Below are positions 49,902-57,771 of a DNA stretch of 64,000 nucleotides, in pieces. The stretch comes from Infirmifilum sp. NZ (lineage in GTDB: Archaea; Thermoproteota; Thermoprotei; Thermofilales; Thermofilaceae): assembly GCF_022693705.1 (NCBI RefSeq), contig NZ_CP094288.1, forward strand, positions 572,490 to 636,489. The letters run 5' to 3'. The notes beneath the pieces are model-generated. The model was not told the DNA's origin, did no database searches, and saw nothing but the letters and a program-made list of their open reading frames with translations. The position numbers were made by a program, and so were the translations under genes. Numbering within the stretch: the first letter of the stretch is position 1; each line of letters begins with the position of its first letter.

Positions 49902-51719
49902 GTGTGCGGGATCGTCGGGATCGTCGGCGACGGGATTAGGGCCGGACGGGTCCTAGGCGAGTGTCTGCGGAGGCTTGAGTACAGGGGTTACGACAGCGTA
50001 GGGGTAGCCACAATATCCGAGGGGAAAATAAGGGTGGTTAAAGGCGCTGGGAAAATCGACGAGGTTGACGCTAGGCTCTGCTTCTCGTGTCTTGAAGGGG
50101 GTGTGGGTATAGGCCACACGAGGTGGGCCACGCACGGACCCCCGACCGACGAAAACGCGCACCCCCACGTCGACTGCAAGGGTCGTATTGCTGTGGTCCA
50201 CAACGGCATCATCGAGAACTACGTGGAGCTGAAGAGCGAACTGGAAAGGAAAGGCCACGTATTCCGGAGCCAGACGGACACCGAGGTAGTAGCCCACTTG
50301 ATAGAGGAAAACGTTTCACAAGGCTACGAGCCTTTCTCGGCTTTCAAGAGGTCGGTCTCGAGGCTCAAGGGCAGTTACGCTCTGGCGGTCTTAATCCAAG
50401 ACACACCCGACCGGATATACTTTGCTCGGAAGCACTCACCCCTGGTGATTGGGATCGGTGACGGGAGAGTCTTCCTGGCTTCGGACATACCGGCATTCCT
50501 AGAGTACACCAGGAGAGTAATCACACTTCTTGACGGTGAGCTCGGCTACATATCAAGGGATACCGTATACATCGAGCGGCTTAACGGGGAGGTTGTGGAC
50601 CCTAGCAGTAGAGTCTTCACCGTCGACTGGACCCCTGAGTCTGCTCGCCGGGAGGGCTACCCCCACTTCATGCTTAAGGAGATCCACGAGCAACCACGCG
50701 TAATCAACGACACGGTGACTGGGTTCGGAGAGGACTACGAGAAGGGGGCCGATCTGCTTCACGGGAGCGACACGATCTTCATCACAGCAGCCGGAACAAG
50801 CTACCACGCCTCCTTGTTCTTCTCTCTTCTCACGGCCAAACTAGCTGGGAGAAGGGTAATTCCCTTTATATCCAGCGAGTACGAATCCTACGCGCACATA
50901 GCCGGCAGAGGAGATGTCCTTCTAGCGGTTTCTCAAAGCGGGGAGACTATAGACACGCTGATGGCTCTCAGGGCCTTTAAGGCCCGGGGCTGCCGGGTTG
51001 TTTCCCTGACGAACGTGGTCGGGAGTGTTATTTCACGAGAAAGTGACCAAGCGGTCTACATGAAGGCTGGACCGGAAATTGGTGTTGCAGCCACAAAAAC
51101 CTTCACTACGCAGCTTACAGCCCTCACTTGGCTGGCATCGCTAGTAGCACGCAGGAGCGGTAGGCTCGATGAGGGAGACATTAGGAGCATTCGCGAGCGT
51201 TTAAGGGCGCTCCCAGATCTGGCCTCAGAGGTGATTATGAAGAACGAGGGTTGGGCTAAGCAGATGGGCAGGTTTATGTCGGTCAAGAGTAGCGCATATT
51301 ATTTGAGCAGGGGTCTGGGGCTCCCGATAGCCCTAGAGGGGGCGCTGAAGTTGAAAGAGGTGGCTTATGTGCACGCCGAGGGATACCCTGCTGGTGAAAG
51401 CAAGCACGGCCCAATAGCTTTAGTCGAGCCGGGGTTTCCGGTGATATTTGTGTCGATCGAGAGTTATCTCGAGAAGAAGCTTCTCGGTAACGTGGAGGAA
51501 ATGAAGGCCAGGGGGGCTTTCACTGTGGGAATTCTGCCGGAAGGCTCCGAGCTCGCTGAGAGAGTAGAGGACAGAGTTATTATTCCATCGCGGGATGAGC
51601 TCCTCCTGCCTGTTTTATCGGTTATTCCGCTTCAGCTCCTAGCGTACTACACGGCTGTCGAGAGGGGGGCTGATCCAGACAAGCCACGGAACCTCGCTAA
51701 GACCGTGACGGTGGAGTAG
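49902..51719 (+). CDS. glmS: Glutamine--fructose-6-phosphate aminotransferase
   Basis: This 605-residue GlmS makes glucosamine 6-phosphate from fructose 6-phosphate and glutamine. Residues 1-220 form the class II glutaminase domain with nucleophile Cys2 (MCGIVGI), RLEYRGYDSVG and GHTRWATHG. Two SIS domains follow (AAGTSYHASLFF, VSQSGETIDT, KHGPIALVE). It ends in DKPRNLAKTVTVE. The GTG start places Cys directly after the initiator. It heads a tight operon with a nucleotidyltransferase and a glycosyltransferase. Confidence 0.95.
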   Translation: MCGIVGIVGDGIRAGRVLGECLRRLEYRGYDSVGVATISEGKIRVVKGAGKIDEVDARLCFSCLEGGVGIGHTRWATHGPPTDENAHPHVDCKGRIAVVHNGIIENYVELKSELERKGHVFRSQTDTEVVAHLIEENVSQGYEPFSAFKRSVSRLKGSYALAVLIQDTPDRIYFARKHSPLVIGIGDGRVFLASDIPAFLEYTRRVITLLDGELGYISRDTVYIERLNGEVVDPSSRVFTVDWTPESARREGYPHFMLKEIHEQPRVINDTVTGFGEDYEKGADLLHGSDTIFITAAGTSYHASLFFSLLTAKLAGRRVIPFISSEYESYAHIAGRGDVLLAVSQSGETIDTLMALRAFKARGCRVVSLTNVVGSVISRESDQAVYMKAGPEIGVAATKTFTTQLTALTWLASLVARRSGRLDEGDIRSIRERLRALPDLASEVIMKNEGWAKQMGRFMSVKSSAYYLSRGLGLPIALEGALKLKEVAYVHAEGYPAGESKHGPIALVEPGFPVIFVSIESYLEKKLLGNVEEMKARGAFTVGILPEGSELAERVEDRVIIPSRDELLLPVLSVIPLQLLAYYTAVERGADPDKPRNLAKTVTVE

Positions 51720-51722
51720 GGT

Positions 51723-52901
51723 ATGAAGACGGTTGTTTTAACCGGTGGAAGGACTAACCGCATGCTTCCTCTGACCGACGGTTATCCAAGGGCGCTTCTG
51801 AGCATCATGGGCAAGCCCCTCTTCATGTATCCCTTGACCAGCGCGCTACGGGCAACAGGCGACAAGGCTATTGTTGTGACTTCGGAGGATGTCCCGATGG
51901 GCGAAATAGTCAGAAGCGTTAATGAGAGCGGCTACGCCGCCAGCGTCTCGGTTAGAGTTCAGCAATTACCCGGAATTGAGGGGGCGCTTTTGGCGGCCGC
52001 CGAGGCTTTGGAGGGGGATGAATGGTTCATGCTGGTGTACGGTGACGTAATAGTTGAGGAGGATGCATTTAGAAGAATCCTCGAGGTCCATAGAGGCGAG
52101 GAGAGGCCGAGCGTTCTTCTTGTCCCGAGACCTGATGTTCAAGCTTTCGGAGCGGCTTTCGTAAGGGAAAATCTCGTCACGAGGGTCGTTGAAAGCGTGT
52201 CAGGCAAGGAGACGAGCTACGTCGTTGGCGGTGCGTTCATTCTTCCATCGGAGTTTTTCGCGCTCCTGGAGAGGGGTTTAAAGTTTTTTGAGGCTCTTAA
52301 CTACCTGATTGAGAAGATCGGAGTCTACGCAGCTTACTGGACCGGTGAGTGGGTTGCAGTAGACTACCCGTGGGACCTCATAAACGCGTTCTACAGCCTA
52401 ACGAAAAGGAAGTGCGGCCTGTCCATTGCGGCTACGGCTAGGGTATCCCACACAGCTATCCTAGAGGGCTGCGTCATCGTCGATGCGGGAGCCACGATAG
52501 ACCATTACGCGGTTCTTAAAGGACCCGTGTACGTGGGTAGAGGGGCGTTTGTCGGAAAAGGGGCGTTCGTGCGCGAGTACACCTCTATAGAGGAGCGCGC
52601 CGTGGTAGGCGCTCACACCGAGGTCAAGCGCAGTGTCATTCAACCGCAAGCGACTGTTGGGAGCTTTTCACTGATCACAGACAGCGTCATGGGGTACAGG
52701 AGCGTTGCAGAGCCACGGACAACGGTCCTTAGCGTGCTCCCCGACGATTACACTCTGAGCCGGGAGCTACCCCTCCAGGGGCTGATAGGTAAAAAGAAGA
52801 AGCTAGGTGTCTTCGTAGCCCCTCATGCACGTATCAAGGCTGGATCGGTAGTGGGTCCCGCTGTGAAGATCTACAGGGAGGGCAAGATTGAGGGCATTTA
52901 G
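51723..52901 (+). CDS. Sugar-phosphate nucleotidyltransferase with left-handed beta-helix
   Basis: This is a 392-residue protein. A nucleotidyltransferase domain (about 1-235) is followed by a hexapeptide-repeat left-handed helix (about 240-390, with repeats such as VYVGRGAFVGKGAFV). The signature loop reads LTGGRTNRMLPLT instead of the usual GxGTRLxPLT, and the conserved PK is PR (YPRALLSIMGKP). This is an unusual version of the pocket. Four bases after glmS, it probably makes a UDP-amino sugar (GlcN-1-P or GlcNAc-1-P uridylyl/acetyl transfer) by context. Confidence 0.82.
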   Translation: MKTVVLTGGRTNRMLPLTDGYPRALLSIMGKPLFMYPLTSALRATGDKAIVVTSEDVPMGEIVRSVNESGYAASVSVRVQQLPGIEGALLAAAEALEGDEWFMLVYGDVIVEEDAFRRILEVHRGEERPSVLLVPRPDVQAFGAAFVRENLVTRVVESVSGKETSYVVGGAFILPSEFFALLERGLKFFEALNYLIEKIGVYAAYWTGEWVAVDYPWDLINAFYSLTKRKCGLSIAATARVSHTAILEGCVIVDAGATIDHYAVLKGPVYVGRGAFVGKGAFVREYTSIEERAVVGAHTEVKRSVIQPQATVGSFSLITDSVMGYRSVAEPRTTVLSVLPDDYTLSRELPLQGLIGKKKKLGVFVAPHARIKAGSVVGPAVKIYREGKIEGI

Positions 52902-52903
52902 CG

Positions 52904-54013
52904 ATGCGAGATGTGGCCGTCATAGTCACAGCTTACCGGGACCCAGAAAACCTGTCTGAGATTCTGGACTTTTTCACTAAACACAGGGACCACCTGCTAA
53001 AAGAGGTCATCGTCAGCATCGATGAACCAGGTGAAGATCTACGCGGGCTCATCGATGTTTACCGTGATCGAGTCGTGTTTTTGGTGAGCGAGGCTAGAAG
53101 AGGAAAGGTGAGGGCTCTAAACGAAGCCCTATCTATTTCAACGGGGGAGATCGTCCTGTTTCTGGACAGTGACACGCGGATTAACGACCCCCTTTTTCTC
53201 GAGAAGCTAGTATCATTCATGGATAATGTCGACGTAGTTGAGATTAAGAAGGTCGCATGGGGGAACTCTCTTATAGGGAAACTAACGTACTACGATTACC
53301 TGGCCTTCGGGGTGGCCAGCTATATTTTCGACCGGCGAGTGGGGCTCTGCGCCGGGCTGAATGGAGCCGCATTCGCCTTCCGGCGCGCAGCACTGAAGGA
53401 GCTGGGAGGCTTCAAGAACACCGTTCTAGAGGACATGGACATTGGCTTCAGGAGCTTTTTCTTAGGTCTGCGTTACAGGTACTTTCACCAGTCAGCTGTA
53501 ATGGTGGAAACTCCCACTGGCGTTCGCGATTGGGTTAATCAGAGGCTTAGGTGGTCTGTGGGGGCCTGGCTGTGGGTTAAAGAATACTTGCACGTGCTAC
53601 CCAAAGCTAGCACCAAGTACTCTCTTGAGTCCGCTGCGGCGGTTCTCGTCATGTTTCCCTGGGTTTTGATCCTCCCAGCCATTTTGCTTTCACATGTTCC
53701 GTGGATCCTCGCTTTATCTCTCACACTATGGCATTTTGCTTTCAGCCTGCTTGCTTCTCTGCTCCCATTCGTTTACATTGTTGAAACTTTAGCGGCTTTT
53801 CTACCCCCTCAGGTGTTTTTCACGCTACCGTACTTTCTCGTCTACAGCTTAGCGGTGTGGTCGCTTTCTAGGAAAATAGGCTATGAAGTTAAGCTGCGCT
53901 GGCTTACCCTCTACTTCTTCCTCTACTCTCCCTTGTGGCTGTCCATGATGATTGCTGCATTTATAAGAGTGTTTGTCTTAAGGCGAGGTGACGTTAAGGG
54001 CTGGAAAATTTAA
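52904..54013 (+). CDS. Membrane-associated family 2 glycosyltransferase
   Basis: This is a 369-residue protein. A GT-A domain with VIVTAYRDPENL, LDSDTRIND (metal DxD-like) and VLEDMDIGF is present. The QRLRW motif (WVNQRLRWSVGAW) of processive GT2 enzymes follows. Three or four membrane helices complete the C-terminus. It likely transfers sugars from nucleotide donors made by the two upstream genes to a glycan or lipid at the membrane. The gap to the upstream gene is 2 bases. Confidence 0.88.
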   Translation: MRDVAVIVTAYRDPENLSEILDFFTKHRDHLLKEVIVSIDEPGEDLRGLIDVYRDRVVFLVSEARRGKVRALNEALSISTGEIVLFLDSDTRINDPLFLEKLVSFMDNVDVVEIKKVAWGNSLIGKLTYYDYLAFGVASYIFDRRVGLCAGLNGAAFAFRRAALKELGGFKNTVLEDMDIGFRSFFLGLRYRYFHQSAVMVETPTGVRDWVNQRLRWSVGAWLWVKEYLHVLPKASTKYSLESAAAVLVMFPWVLILPAILLSHVPWILALSLTLWHFAFSLLASLLPFVYIVETLAAFLPPQVFFTLPYFLVYSLAVWSLSRKIGYEVKLRWLTLYFFLYSPLWLSMMIAAFIRVFVLRRGDVKGWKI

Positions 54014-54903
54014 TGAGGTGCTTTCTCTCTTGTTTCACGAGCGTGATGACGGAGGAGACGGCTGACTTGATGACGAATAGACTAGAGGCTGAGCCCCTGG
54101 ACAAGCAGAACAGAGCGCTGATCATCAGCATCGGCAACGAGCTGCTCATCGGAAAAGTTCTGAACACTAATGCCCAGAGGATTTCTGAGGAACTGACAAA
54201 GCTGGGTTTTGTTGTCGATACAGCACTTACCGTGAGAGACAACGTTTTGAGCATCGCGGAGGCATTTCGTTACGCCCTCTTCAAGCCGGTTCATGTGGCT
54301 ATATCCACGGGTGGCTTGGGACCCACCTTCGACGACATGACCGTAGAGGGGCTTGCCAGGGCGCTAAACCGGCCTTTGGTCCTCAACGAGCAAGCCTTGA
54401 AGATGATCAAGGAGAAGTACGCGGCGAAGGGGATGCCGCTAACGCCTGAAAGAGTTAAGATGGCTTACCTACCACTTGGGGCTCTCCCTCTCGCAAACCC
54501 TGCGGGGACGGCTCCAGGTGTGTATGTTAGAGTTCGTGGAACGCACATCTTTGTCTTACCGGGTCCTCCTAAAGAGGTTGAGGCTGTCTTTGAGAGCGGC
54601 GTTAAACCGATCTTGCAACGAATATTCAAGGCCGAAGAGTTTCTCGAGGCATTGTTCACGGTTCAAGGAATACCCGAGTCGGAGTTCGCCCCCGTTGTTA
54701 AAAGAGCTGTAAGGAGCTACCCTAGGGTTTACGTTAAAAGCCATCCTAAGGGAGTGGAGCTAGGCGCGCCTATCTTGGAAATACACCTCACGTCGTTTGG
54801 GGCATCCTCTAAGCGGGATTTAGCAGAGTGCTTCAACTTTCTAGTTTCCGAAGCTAAAAGGCTCGGAGGTAGTGTGAAGGTAAATATCGCACCTCCAGCC
54901 TAG
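54013..54903 (+). CDS. CinA-type molybdopterin-binding domain protein
   Basis: This 296-residue protein has the CinA N-terminal (COG1058) domain. IISIGNELLIGKVLNTNAQ, STGGLGPTFDDMT and FVLPGPPKEVEAVF are its hallmarks. The fused NMN deamidase domain of full CinA is absent. In archaea the role of the stand-alone domain is uncertain (nucleotide or cofactor repair). ATG at 54013 overlaps the upstream stop; ATG at 54046 is an alternative because the first residues look unlike the family. Confidence 0.82.
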   Translation: MRCFLSCFTSVMTEETADLMTNRLEAEPLDKQNRALIISIGNELLIGKVLNTNAQRISEELTKLGFVVDTALTVRDNVLSIAEAFRYALFKPVHVAISTGGLGPTFDDMTVEGLARALNRPLVLNEQALKMIKEKYAAKGMPLTPERVKMAYLPLGALPLANPAGTAPGVYVRVRGTHIFVLPGPPKEVEAVFESGVKPILQRIFKAEEFLEALFTVQGIPESEFAPVVKRAVRSYPRVYVKSHPKGVELGAPILEIHLTSFGASSKRDLAECFNFLVSEAKRLGGSVKVNIAPPA

Positions 54904-54998
54904 AAGGCTTTTATCTCCTGAAGCCGACTCCTGCATCCTCAACGTTTTTCGCTTTTCCTCAGCAAGTAGGAGAAAAAATCTAGCTAACAAACAATAGC

Positions 54999-55140
54999 GG
55001 AGCTCCTGGCGCGGATAGAGCAGCGTGCTGAGCCCTTTGCACAGCGTGAAGAGGTGGTGAGGTGCCGAGGTAGCAAACACGGCACGCTGTAGGAGCTTGT
55101 GAAAAAGGCCTCAGTGGATGCGGTGATGGAATGGGTGTGC
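54999..55140 (+). pseudogene. Possible gene remnant with internal stop
   Basis: In the 251-base gap after the CinA gene, one plus frame reads ELLARIEQRAEPFAQREEVV, then RCRGSKHGTL and a stop. It resumes as ELVKKASVDAVMEWVC before a second stop. There is no start codon. The frame has protein-like charge patterning and could be a decayed gene. It matches no family that I can name. Confidence 0.25.
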
Positions 55141-55154
55141 TAGGCGTGGACAGC

Positions 55155-55484
55155 CTAGAAGATTGAGTACTTTTTGTCTATAGCGTACGCTGATAGTGCG
55201 AGAGTAATTATAAAGATGCCTGCCCAGAAAGGCAGGGAGCTGTAGTGCCTCGACGCCTCAGAGATTAAACCTAACTCGGAGAAAAATAATCCCCAGAGAA
55301 GCAGGAACCCTCTCCTGGGGCACTTGGAATGGGGGCACCATGCGGTGAACGCGTTGAGTGCTATCGATAGCCCTAGCACTATGAGGATGCACGAGAAAAT
55401 GCTGTAGCCGCTGATCGCACCTATCCCCACCGCTATTAAGAGTGCTCCCCAGAGAATTATAGAGAGTAGGAGCGGAAGGCGCAC
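55155..55484 (-). CDS. Small membrane protein of unknown function
   Basis: This 109-residue protein has about four membrane helices (LLLSIILWGALLIAVGIGA and three more). Two cysteines lie between helices 2 and 3 in WCPHSKCPRRG, on the loop side, and could bind a metal or form a disulfide. It lies 9 bases downstream of the SPFH gene on the same strand and may belong to that operon. Confidence 0.58.
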   Translation of the reverse strand: MRLPLLLSIILWGALLIAVGIGAISGYSIFSCILIVLGLSIALNAFTAWCPHSKCPRRGFLLLWGLFFSELGLISEASRHYSSLPFWAGIFIITLALSAYAIDKKYSIF

Positions 55485-55493
55485 GCGCTACAC

Positions 55494-56477
55494 CTAGGTG
55501 AACTGGTATCCGCAGTATGGGCAGAACCTGGCGTTGAGCGGGACGTCGTTGCCGCACTTCGGGCACTTTTTAGTTAGTGGAGTGCCACAGTTGTAGCAGA
55601 ACCTCGCTCCCGGCGGGTTCAGGGTTCCGCACTTAGGGCACTGCATGCCTTGAAAGCTGGGTGGTTGAGCCTGTGCAGCTGGAGCTGCTGGAGCTTGTGC
55701 TGGCGTAGGCGTGGATAGAAGCGGGGGTATTATCACCATCCCTGTCCCAATTGAGGCTCCTGGTGATTTCCCAAGCTCCTGCGCAACACTTTTTACAGTA
55801 TCCATCCTCAGAACCTCCGCTGGAGTGCCGGTTTGTGTAATCCAGAAGATCCTGTCACGGTACTCGGGCGTGGTGTCTAAACCCTCCATTTTCACGTCTA
55901 TCAGCTCAAGCCCTATGCGCCTGAAAGGCTCGAGGAGGTCGAGCTTCAGCTCGGCTGTAACTTTGTCCACATTTGAGAACACTTCAGCTAGCTTGTACTT
56001 ACTGAGCGACGCCATAGCGTTCTCTAGGAAGTACCCTCTCAGGAACTTATTGACGGACTCCGTGTCGAACGCTCTCTGGCCTCCGACAACTTCGACGACA
56101 AAGAGTTGCGGGTCTGAAACTCTGAACCAAAAACTACCGTAAAACTTGAGGGGGGCGAGATCTTGAGTTTGCGTTTGCCCGCCGAACTTCCCCTGAAACT
56201 GCTTCATGCTGATGAAGATGACTGTCGCCTTGAAGGGTGTCTCAGGGTATATGATGTTGTAAGCCTTCGAGAGTAGCGGTATGTTAAGTGTGGAGAGAAC
56301 GTGCCTCCCGGGTCCGAGAACATCGTAGGCTTTCCCATCCCTGAAGAACACAGCAACCTGGTGCTCTTCAACTATGACTACTGACCCTAGCTGGATGTCG
56401 TCGTTCGGGTACCTCCATACTATGTCGTCTGGAGAAGGGTTAACCCACCTGATTACCTGCAGAGAGCCCTTCGACAC
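55494..56477 (-). CDS. SPFH/band-7-like protein with C-terminal zinc ribbons
   Basis: This is a 327-residue protein. The region about 1-245 resembles the virion-core-protein-like SPFH group (IIYPETPFKATVIFISMKQF, FRVSDPQLFVVEVVGG, FRRIGLELIDVKMEG). A proline/alanine linker follows. Two tandem zinc ribbons (CPKCG...CYNCG and CPKCG...CPYCG) end the protein. There is no membrane helix. SPFH proteins form large ring scaffolds; the role here is unknown. The coiled-coil gene ends 2 bases upstream. Confidence 0.8.
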   Translation of the reverse strand: MSKGSLQVIRWVNPSPDDIVWRYPNDDIQLGSVVIVEEHQVAVFFRDGKAYDVLGPGRHVLSTLNIPLLSKAYNIIYPETPFKATVIFISMKQFQGKFGGQTQTQDLAPLKFYGSFWFRVSDPQLFVVEVVGGQRAFDTESVNKFLRGYFLENAMASLSKYKLAEVFSNVDKVTAELKLDLLEPFRRIGLELIDVKMEGLDTTPEYRDRIFWITQTGTPAEVLRMDTVKSVAQELGKSPGASIGTGMVIIPPLLSTPTPAQAPAAPAAQAQPPSFQGMQCPKCGTLNPPGARFCYNCGTPLTKKCPKCGNDVPLNARFCPYCGYQFT

Positions 56478-56479
56478 CG

Positions 56480-56977
56480 CTAAGCCACCCCACCCCTGAG
56501 TACGTCCTCCCGTGCTTTGATGTCGTCTTCCAGTTGCCTGACCAAGTCTATTGTCGAGTTAAGCTTCTCCATGAATTCCTGCGGGTCGGTCAACGTTGAC
56601 AGTTCGAGGATGCGCTCCATTATCCTCGAAGCCCCTGACACGAGCTTGTAGTCGTACTCTAGTAAGCGCTGAAGCTCCGTCTCACCTATCTTCACTCGAT
56701 CAAATAGGCCTGAGTAACCGTACGTTGCGTGCTTCACCATCTGAGAGGCTTTCATCAGCTCGAGCCTTAAATCGTCGAGCCTCAGAGCTATCGATATGTT
56801 CTTCTTCCTCATAACGGTAATTAACCTCTCTACCTTTACGCGCGCATCATCCAAGATGGAGGCGACCTTTCTCCGAACGAGAGCATCATCCTCTCGAAGA
56901 AGCTCTTTCTGCTTGTAACCGCGGAAGCCCGGGATCAGCATCTCAAGCTTCTCGAGGAGTGCCAAGTCCTTGCTCAT
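56480..56977 (-). CDS. Coiled-coil partner of the SPFH protein
   Basis: This 165-residue helical protein has heptad-like segments (DALVRRKVASILDDARVKVE, LRLDDLRLELMKASQM, STIDLVRQLEDDIKARE). There are no membrane helices or cysteines. The gap to the SPFH gene is 2 bases, so the proteins likely act together. No specific family is recognised. Confidence 0.6.
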   Translation of the reverse strand: MSKDLALLEKLEMLIPGFRGYKQKELLREDDALVRRKVASILDDARVKVERLITVMRKKNISIALRLDDLRLELMKASQMVKHATYGYSGLFDRVKIGETELQRLLEYDYKLVSGASRIMERILELSTLTDPQEFMEKLNSTIDLVRQLEDDIKAREDVLRGGVA

Positions 56978-57042
56978 CTAAACCATCACGGGGTAGATGA
57001 GAAAAAATTACGTTATATTTTTGATGGTATCCCTACGTCTCC

Positions 57043-57207
57043 TTACTGCTTAACTCTGCCTACAAACCTGTAGACAGTGGTGCCGCAGTAGGGGCAGGTG
57101 CCCTTGTAGGCAAGCCTGCCGTTCTTAAGCGTGACCTGCTGAGGGTTCTTCATTTCAACCTGCTTGCGGCACTTAACGCAGTAGGCCATTATTTTCTGGT
57201 GTGACAT
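57043..57207 (-). CDS. 54-residue zinc-ribbon protein (DUF5679-like)
   Basis: A complete small ORF with ATG start and TAA stop. The product has two knuckles, AYCVKCRKQ and TCPYCGTTVY, separated by about 28 residues rich in K and Q, ending RFVGRVKQ. This matches the small archaeal DUF5679-type zinc ribbons, which are probably nucleic-acid or protein binders. GAATATATACC lies 30-40 bases upstream. It is oriented with the SPFH genes but has its own promoter. Confidence 0.75.
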   Translation of the reverse strand: MSHQKIMAYCVKCRKQVEMKNPQQVTLKNGRLAYKGTCPYCGTTVYRFVGRVKQ

Positions 57208-57429
57208 TGGTTTTTCACCATGTGTAGTGTCTAAAGGGAGGTATATATTCTTTACGCGGTCAAAATCTCTTATTTTATTTTATGGTTCAGAATGCAGCGT
57301 TATTTGTAAAAAGAGATTTCTTTATCCAATAGATGTCGGTAGCTTATTTTGAACAGAGAATTTATTGTGGCAAAAGCCTTTTCCCTGTAACAATCCTTTT
57401 ATTGCCGGTGTCATACAATCAGTACATAG

Positions 57430-57771
57430 GTGTTAGGCGTGCAAGCCCCCTGTGAAAGCATAAGCAGGAAGCTGCTTCCCAGCGTAAGAGGGATGATAGT
57501 CAAGTACATGTATGAGGAGGTCGGCTTGACTCAGCTTCAAATAGCCCGCGCTTTGGGAGTTAGCCAATCGAGCATTAGCCGGTACATTAACCGGCAACGC
57601 GGGGCTTGGTCCACGGCGAGCATCCCAGAGCTCGAAGACAAGGTTAGGGAGATAGCCCAACTACTGCTAGAGAGTAAGGTAAAGAAAGAAGATGTTCTGT
57701 GCGAAATTTGCAAATATATCAGGACTGCGCATCCCGAAGTTCTTGAGAAAGTCTCGCGTATAACTCGGTGA
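57430..57771 (+). CDS. HTH transcriptional regulator (COG2522-like)
   Basis: This is a 113-residue protein. The region about 27-55 is a helix-turn-helix (VGLTQLQIARALGVSQSSISRYI). A helix and a C-terminal CEICKYIRTAHPEVL follow, a cysteine pair that could sense redox or metal. The HTH closely resembles that of ThiR at 36608 (LTQLQIARALGVSQSSIS versus FSQTDIARSLGVTQAAVS). GTG start. Its end overlaps the convergent UbiD gene by 53 bases. Confidence 0.78.
   Translation: MLGVQAPCESISRKLLPSVRGMIVKYMYEEVGLTQLQIARALGVSQSSISRYINRQRGAWSTASIPELEDKVREIAQLLLESKVKKEDVLCEICKYIRTAHPEVLEKVSRITR

Noticed and set aside
57263..57319. 9-base inverted repeat AAATCTCTT / AAGAGATTT as an operator
   Set aside because: Arms are short, 39 bases apart, in AT-rich sequence; expected by chance often enough to leave out as a feature.
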